Source of the DNA: Mrakia gelida
Taxonomy: Eukaryota > Basidiomycota > Tremellomycetes > Cystofilobasidiales > Mrakiaceae
Assembly (NCBI GenBank): GCA_024345305.1
Contig: BRON01000014.1
Span: 868,001 to 932,000, forward strand
Direction of reading: 5' to 3'
DNA length: 64,000 nt
Below the pieces are notes generated by a model. That model made no database searches and was not told the origin of the DNA. It saw nothing but the letters and a program-made list of their open reading frames with translations. Position numbers and translations under genes: made by a program. How positions within the stretch are numbered: position 1 is the first letter of the stretch; every line of letters begins with the position of its first letter. This document shows positions 58,091 to 64,000 of the stretch, in pieces.

Positions 58091-58863
58091 GTGCGGGATG
58101 ACACGCGTCGTTCGTTCCTTCGTTTCGTTTCCCTTCCCTCTCCTCTTTTTTCCTCTTTCCCTTTCGTTTCTTCTCCTTCTCCTTCCCTTTATCTTCACTT
58201 CTTCATTTCTCAGGAGAAGGTAGATCCTCTCTCCTCTTTCTTTTCTCTCCCCCTCTCTCTATCTTCTCCTTCTTAACCTCACCTCCGTCGTTTTACTTCT
58301 CTTCCCTCTCTCCACGTCATTCTCCCGCCTTCACTTGTCTTGGATACCCCCCTTCCTCCCTCTTCGGACTCTTCTTCACCCCCACCTATTCTTTGACCTT
58401 CATTTCGCTCCTTTCGCTTTGGATCCGTTTTTCACCTTCGATTTCGCGGATCGCTTCTTTCTTGGATTGCTCCCTTTCGTTGAACAAACGCTTATGCTAG
58501 ATAACTTGGGCCTTGAGGTCCTCTATCAGCCGACGAGGAAAGAGAGAGAGGGAGAGAGAGGGATGGGAGGGAGGCATGGAGGCGAGAGAAGAGAGGGGAG
58601 GAAGACGAGACGCGTCGAGTCGAGCGACGGGTCGTTCGATGGTTCTTGGAAGCACCTAACGACTCGGAGATAGGGATGGAAAGAGTTGCGAGAAAGAGCG
58701 CTCCTGTGACTCTCGTCTACTCGGAAATGGCGAGAAGCCAGAGAAGGGAGGAAGCGAGGGGAGGGAAGAGGGGGACGACGTGGACGAGAGCGAGAAACAG
58801 ACCGCTAGACGCGCCGAGACTTGCGAAACTGAGCAAGAGAAAGGACGAGAAGAGAGCTGGCGT
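58091..58863. other. Intergenic, convergent 3' flanks
   Basis: Pyrimidine-rich on the plus strand to about 58330, then mixed, with an ACGCGTCGAGTCGAG site near 58609. No gene seen. Confidence 0.45.
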
Positions 58864-59809
58864 TTAAAACCATACATCTGACGGTTTCACGCGTATGTTC
58901 TTCCCGTTTGAACGAATCGATTTCCGTTCGACGTCGCGGGGGAGGCATTTCCTCATGTCTGTTTGGGAAGGGGAACGAGGAGAGGGCAGGGAGGGAGTCA
59001 GCGTCGAAGCAGGTGGTTGAGGCAGGCAGAGGAGAAGCTCGAGGAGTCGACCGAGAGCCTGCTTCCCAAACGAGCAGATCGAGGAACGAAGATCGAACCG
59101 AAGAAGAAGGAGAAACTCATCAAGCTCACCAAACGCATCCTCCCCATCCGGTCCCCCTCCAATGCCCTGATAATACCCCACCACCCTCCTGAAAACCGTA
59201 TACCCCAACTTCTCGTACATATCTATCGCCACCAGATTGTTGCACCGTACGAAGAGGTCGAGGAAGTAGCCGTTGTGGGTTGAGGAGGAAGAGGCGAACT
59301 CGAGGTTGGACATGAACGAGGTTGCCAGAGCGAGTCGACGGAATTCTGGAGCGACGGTGAGAGCGGTGAGATGGCCGTGGTGATCCGTTCCTTGGCCTTC
59401 GGATTTACCGATCACTGAGAGACGAAGAGGGAGGAGGGGGGGAGGGTTAGTGGGGGAGGGAGGGAGAAGGGAGGAGGGAGGGAGGAGAGGAGGGGAGGAG
59501 ACGAACCGTAACCCATCAGACGACCTGTTGGGGTTGTTTGAGTTGCGCAGAGGTCGGGCCATTTGGCTAGGTACGAGAGGTAGAAGGAGTTGGAGTACTG
59601 CAACATTCGAAAGCACTCGAGTCAGCCCAAAAAACGAGTAGAAGAAGAGCAAGAAGGGCGCGAACGGTCTCGGTGAAGAGGTCGAGGTTGCTGATCGAAG
59701 AAGGAGGAAGAAGGTCAGCTTCAGTCGATCTGAAGAGGAGAAGCAAGAGAACGAACATGTTGTTGAACTCAAAGAGATCTGTAGCTCGCATGGGACGAAG
59801 GATGGACAT
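58864..59809 (-). CDS. NAA20: NatB complex catalytic subunit (N-terminal acetyltransferase)
   Basis: Five exons: 59757..59809, 59666..59690, 59507..59597, 59130..59414, 58864..58958; 182 residues. The protein acetylates nascent chains that begin Met-Asp/Glu/Asn at the ribosome, together with its auxiliary subunit Naa25. Family features are all present: the start MSILRPMRATDLFEFNNIN, LYLSYLAKWPDL-type YLSYLAKWPDL, GRLMGYVIGKSEG, HGHLTALTVAPEFRRLALA, the acetyl-CoA binding region, DLFVRCNNLVAIDMYEKLGY, and YYQGIGGGPDGEDAFDMRK. Note that the R/Q-x-x-G-x-G/A loop reads RRLALA, as is usual for this subunit. The C-terminal KSIRSNGKNIRV matches fungal NAT3. It is divergent to the F-box-like gene at 59901 with 91 bases between start codons. 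Confidence 0.93.
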
Positions 59810-59900
59810 CTTGGGAAAGGGTTGAAAGCGTTGGGAGGGAAGGAGGAAGGAGGAGGAAGAAGGTGAGCTCGAGACTTTCGTCGAGTCGCTTCAAACGGCC
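59810..59900. promoter_or_regulatory. 91-base divergent promoter, duplicated downstream
   Basis: The sequence between the NatB subunit and the F-box-like gene, including CTTGGGAAAGGGTTGAAAGC and GCTTCAAACGGCC before the ATG, recurs at about 61029-61142 before the next F-box-like gene. The second copy no longer has the NatB start codon. Confidence 0.6.
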
Positions 59901-60958
59901 ATGACCTCTCCTCTTTCAACCTCCTCTTCTGGGAAAATCTCCACCAAAACCGAGGAATCAGCACTCCCACCTCTTCTTTTCCTACCCCTCGAAACAAAAA
60001 ACGAAATCCTTCGTTTCTGCGATCAGGCGACGCTCGCGAAGACCTCGCTCGTCAACTTGGCCTTCCTTCAACTCTCGTCTCGTCTTCTCTACAGGGACGT
60101 TGAGATTCCCGGGTTTGAGAGTCTGGGGAAACTTTTCTGTGCTCGGGTGAGTGTATAGTCATCTACAACCTGCTTAGATCGAGGTATTTGCCTCCAAACG
60201 AGCTCGCTGACTTTCCTCCCTCCCTCCCTCTTTAGGACGACAACACCCATCAACGTCAACTCTCCCCTTACCTCTCCCTCGACCAGATCGAAAGCTTCAC
60301 ATTCACGGAAGATCGACCCACCTTCCCTACTCCTCCCGCTCTCTACCTCGACCGCTCCAGGTTCGCCGCTATCGCCCTCCAAAGGCTCGCCATCTCCCTC
60401 CCCTCCATCTACGACGGACTAGCCACCGACGGACGCACCGACGTCTCTGCCTTCATCAGCAACTCCCTCCTCCCTCTATTTCTCCCCTCGGAGATCTTCA
60501 TCAACGGGATCTTCCCCCAAAAGCTCGGAATCCCAAAGGAAGCGGACCTCAACGAGAACGAGCACGAGCACGAACTTGGGACAATGTCTCCTTCCCCAGG
60601 CCCAGCCGTCGTCGTCTTCCCTCCCTTCGCTCTCCCCGTCACCTCCGTCCATCTCAAGAACGCCATCATAGTCAACATCAAGCACTGCCCTCTTCGCCGG
60701 CTGGTCGTCGAGGTCTCGGACTCGTTGTGGCCCGCGTCGCACTCGCGAGTGATGATGAACAACATTACGAACCTCGCGTGCTCGAATTACCCTCTGGAGG
60801 GCATCACTGGAGAGGCAGGGCTGGAGCTGTGGATGGGATCGGAGGAGAAGAGGGATGAGGTGATGGGGATGATCAAGGAGAGGTTGGAAGGACGGTTTGG
60901 AGTCGAGGGGGCGAAGGAAAGGTTGGGACGGGTGCAGGTTGTTTTCCGTCAGTCTTGA
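59901..60958 (+). CDS. F-box-like protein, lineage family copy 4 (tandem)
   Basis: Exons 59901..60146 and 60236..60958, 322 residues. F-box-like helices: FLPLETKNEILRFCD, ATLAKTSLVNLAFLQL, SRLLYRDVEIPG. The C-terminal part shares with copy 5 the segments RFAAIALQRLAISLP, SVHLKNAIIVNI, RRLVVEVSDSLW, GEAGLELWMGSEE, AKERLGRVQVVFRQS. Presumed substrate adaptor of an SCF ubiquitin ligase. The pair with the next gene arose by tandem duplication, promoter included. It differs from copy 5 mostly in the acidic insert ADLNENEHEHELG, which copy 5 replaces. Confidence 0.77.
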
Positions 60959-61142
60959 GAAGTCCAGGCTAGTCGCGTCTCTCCTTCTACAGGTCTTGCT
61001 CTCTAATATGTAACGCTGGTCGAAGAATAGATTTCTTGGGAAGGGCTCGAAAGCGTTGGGTGGGCAGGGGTGGGAAGAAAGGAGAGGACGAAGGGGGCGA
61101 GCTCGACCGCTCGAGCCTTGCGTCGAGTTGCTTCAAACGGCC

Positions 61143-62166
61143 ATGACCTCTCCTTCTCCAACCTCCCTTTCTCCGCAACCCGACTCGTTATCGGAGAACT
61201 CAGCTCCTCCCTTCCTACCCGTCGAAACCAAGATCGCCATCCTTCGGTACTGCGACCAGGCAACGCTCGCAAAGACGTCGAGGGTCAGCTTGGCCTTCCT
61301 TCAAATCTCGTCTCCACTTCTCTACAGGGACGTCGAGATTCATGGGATCGAGACTTTGGAGAAACTGTTCTGTGTACGAGTGAGTTCGTGGTCCTTACTT
61401 TGATGATCTCTAGAAGAACGATACACGAAAAACGAGCTCGCTGACCTTGCGGCTTCACTCGCTCTCGCTCCCTTAGGACGCCACTCATCAACCTCAACTC
61501 GCACCCTACCTCTCCCTTGACAACATCCAAACACTCACCTTCACGGAATTCAGAGAATACGTCCTTCCTCCTTCAAAACTCCACCTCGACCGCTCCAAAT
61601 TCGCCGCTGTCACCCTCCAACGACTCTCCCTCGCCCTCCCTGCCGGCTGCGAAGTAGACGACATCGCCATGGGCCACGAACAAATCACCTCCTTCGTCAG
61701 CCGAGAACTCCTCCCCCTCTTCCTCCTTTCGGAACTCTTCATCGAAGGAATCTTCCCACCCTGGTCGGATCTCCTCGGGGAAGAGCTCGAGGATCGCGAC
61801 TCCTACCGGCCTCCGGGTCTCGCCCTCCCTCCATCCGCTCTTTCCAACTCCTACGTCCATCTCAAGAACGCCAGTATACACGGCTACCACGTCTTGCATC
61901 TTCGTCGGCTGGTGGTCGAGCTTTCGGAATCGATCATGGAACCCAACGGGAGACGGATGATGGGGAACTTCGCTTTCAGGCTCGCCTGTACGAATTTCCC
62001 TCTCGAGCACATCAGTGGAGAGGCGGGGTTGGAGCTTTGGTATGAATCGCAGGAGAGGATAGGGACGTTGAAGGAGAACCTCAAGGGACGGCTGGAGAGA
62101 TTCAATGGGGTTGAGGTGGCGAAGGAAAGGTTGGGGCGGGTTCAGTTCGTTGTTCGTCAGTCTTGA
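61143..62166 (+). CDS. F-box-like protein, lineage family copy 5 (tandem)
   Basis: Exons 61143..61379 and 61477..62166, 308 residues. F-box-like helices: FLPVETKIAILRYCD, ATLAKTSRVSLAFLQI, SPLLYRDVEIHG. The rest is collinear with copy 4, ending AKERLGRVQFVVRQS. Its start region MTSPSPTS is preceded by the same upstream box as copy 4. Presumed SCF adaptor. Compared with copy 4 the central region is diverged (GCEVDDIAMGHEQITSFVSR), the part expected to contact substrate. Confidence 0.77.
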
Positions 62167-62411
62167 GACTCGAGGTTCGTGCTTTTTTCTCCTCCCATAG
62201 CTCTTGATTGGTGATATCTATCACTCTTGTGCTAACATCTCGGCTTTTAATTTGTCCCTTTCTCGCAGCCGCCCGTCCTCGCCCTCCCTCGGTTCATCGT
62301 CGTCGACGCTTCTACTGTGGCTCGACGCGTCGTCCCCTTCACCTTCGACCTCCTCCCTCTTCGATACTCCACAATCCCCTCGATCAGTCCCTCGCACTTA
62401 AGAATCAAGTT

Positions 62412-62678
62412 ATGCCCTCCCCTGGAAGTCCAACGAGGTGGCCTCAGTTGGACGTGAGCGACCGGAAGTAGGTGCTTTAATCTCGCGTCCTCTCTTTCTC
62501 GATTTCGCCCCGTCGAGAACCTCGAGCTGACCTTGCTTCTTCTATCTTCGGTCGCAGATACACACCGTGGAATAAAGTTCCGTACTCGTACCTTCATGGA
62601 ATCTTCACCCACGCTGGAAACATTTTCGTCCAGATCAGGAACGATCCCGCGCGTCCTGCTCAGCTGTCTCGCTTCTGA
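62412..62678 (+). CDS. Very small protein of unknown function
   Basis: Two exons, 62412..62467 and 62558..62678, 58 residues, spliced through a good intron (branch point GAGCTGAC, acceptor GTCGCAG). The product has an aromatic, conserved-looking centre (KYTPWNKVPYSYLHGIF, THAGNIFVQIR) and no signal or membrane segment. Upstream sequence at 62200-62270 may be a leader intron. I do not recognise the family; its reality rests on the splice sites and sensible composition. Confidence 0.5.
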
Positions 62679-62969
62679 CGCCCCTTCGCTCCCGCTCGTT
62701 CACTCCACTGGAGTTCCTCTCTGGTCGGCTCAGCTCACACTGATGTAAGCCACTCTTTTGCTTCCTTTTCTTGGCGCGAGGGCTTGCCCTGAAGTTCGAT
62801 TCAGGGCGCGTCTAGAATTGTTTCACACATCGAGTAGGCGACGCACGCCTCGTCCTCCCTCGCTTTTCTTTCCATGTACTGACTCTCAGCCTCTCATCCT
62901 TACTTACCCCCACTCTCGACACACTCCTCCCTCCCGTCCATCTCTCTCTCTACTAAACGCAACACACCC

Positions 62970-64000
62970 ATGCTCGCCCTCTCCCTCCTCGCCGTCGTCT
63001 TCTCAGCAGTCTCGACCGTTCGAGCTGCCTGCAACACTGGAACCAACTGCCCTGCTCCCATTCCAGGCTCAAGCTTCAAGCCCGTCGGATGCTACACGGA
63101 TTCAAGCCCTCAGTGAGTAGTTTATCCATTGCCTCTTCTCTTTCCGTGGTCCTTGCGAATCGAGTCGAAACGAAGACTGACCTTGTCGTTCTTCGTTCGT
63201 ACAGAGGGCTGACCCCCATCAAAGTCCTCGCCGCTGGAGGATACGCACAGTGTGCTCCTCTTTGTCGAAACTCGGCTGGGTTCTTCTACATCGACTTCAA
63301 ACAACCAGCCCGGAGGCGATGCCTACTGCCATTGCGTTCGTCTTTGTCTTCTTCCTCACTTTTTCACTTTTTCACTTTTTCTCGTCGAGGTTCGAGGATC
63401 AAAGCTGACCTTCACTCTCTCCTTCTCGTCGCTTCATTTCATGTAGTCTCCTCGAGGGACCATCGGGGTGGGAGAAGCTAGCTGCAACTACATCTACGCT
63501 CTCGAGGTGAGCAGACGGCTCGTCGCGTTTGAGATTCCCTCGAAACGAAACTGACCTTGCTGATCGTTCTTCACAGTTCTTCCAACACGACGCCAACGCC
63601 CAAGCGAGTGGAATCGCACGTCGGGCAGCCAGAGAGGCTCTTTCCCTCAGTCCTCGTCGGTTGTGCTCGAAGGGAAAGGAGGCGTGCTTGATTCAGCCTG
63701 GATCGGACGCGTTCGAGGTCAGCTTGGTCTCTGCTTCTTTCCCTTCCTTTCGCTCCTCGAAGCTGATTTCCTTTTTCCTTTTGCTTTCCTTCGCAGTGCC
63801 TTGATACCACTCAGGAGCTCGACTCATGCGGAGGATGCCGTTTCGGGTCTGCTGATGCTCCCTCGAACGCGACCCTCTCTCGGTGTGTTTCTACTCTCTC
63901 TTCTTCTCCCCTTTCCCCTTTTCTTGAACAAGCACTGACCGTCTCCTTCCTCTCCCTTTTCGTCCTCGTAGGTTCCAGCTTCAAGGTCGATTCGAGAAGA
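62970..64000 (+). CDS. Secreted WSC/PriA-like Cys-rich protein, 3' end missing, frameshift in exon 2
   Basis: Exons: 62970..63112, 63205..63335, 63447..63506, 63577..63717, 63797..63882, 63972..>64000. A signal peptide (LSLLAVVFSAVSTVRAA) leads into a WSC-type module (VGCYTDSSP, GYAQCAPLCRNSAGFFYIDF, GGDAYCHC, ASCNYIYALE) and then a PriA-like part (RRLCSKGKEACLI, ECLDTTQELDSCGGC). WSC modules bind wall glucans; PriA-like proteins are secreted. Within exon 2 the frame changes: the 5' side reads ...AGFFYIDF and the 3' side NNQPGGDAYCHC only if one base is removed from the AAA at 63299-63301. Both sides agree with their neighbouring splice phases, so either the gene is mutated or the assembly carries an extra A. 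The gene continues beyond the window. Confidence 0.72.

Noticed and set aside
1..64000. Transposons, tRNA genes or repeats hidden in intergenic DNA
   Set aside because: I found no terminal repeats, transposase or reverse transcriptase motifs, or cloverleaf with internal promoter boxes on reading both strands, though a tRNA scan was not run.

Overview
This window is nuclear DNA from a fungus. Genes are dense on both strands and almost all are split by many short introns (about 50-120 bases) with GTGAGT, GTTCGT or GTCAGT-type donors, a CTGAC or CTAAC branch point close to the acceptor, and occasional GC-AG introns. Intron density, a Cys-rich PriA-like secreted family, and the gene repertoire suggest a basidiomycete, perhaps a yeast-like Pucciniomycotina; that placement is inference. 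I saw no tRNA, rRNA, CRISPR, transposon or phage-like feature.

Layout. 0-5 kb: 3' end of a cyclin gene, then an alternative NADH dehydrogenase. 5.8-8.6 kb: an unrecognised minus-strand gene whose 5' end abuts a plus-strand relic of a short-chain dehydrogenase, then a four-span membrane protein. 10.5-16.7 kb: GAS-type glucanosyltransferase, GNAT acetyltransferase, PriA-like secreted protein. 17.6-25.5 kb: a coiled-coil protein resembling augmin subunit 5, a divergent F-box-like gene, the intact short-chain dehydrogenase that is the relic's paralogue, and a GPI-anchored DUF7729-type protein. 26-34.2 kb: GH5 endoglucanase, DinB-like protein, seven-span membrane protein. 35-48 kb: second F-box-like gene, a GATA-finger factor with an Ams2/SPT21-like N terminus, a single-span membrane protein, a decayed F-box-like copy, a small unknown gene and another single-span membrane protein. 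48.5-56.1 kb: prolyl oligopeptidase, a basic/acidic probable nucleolar protein, U2 snRNP A'. 56.5-64 kb: second DUF7729-type protein, NatB catalytic subunit, a tandem pair of F-box-like genes, a tiny gene and a WSC/PriA-like gene cut by the window end.

Themes. Several genes act at the cell surface (glucanosyltransferase, endoglucanase, two DUF7729-type proteins, two PriA-like proteins, several membrane proteins). Five related F-box-like genes lie in 42 kb, three of them head-to-head with another gene across a promoter of 91-199 bases. Splicing is unusual: frame-consistent reconstructions call for many microexons, including one of only 2 bases. All exon coordinates were derived by reading splice sites and checking that phases close; exceptions are stated in the entries.
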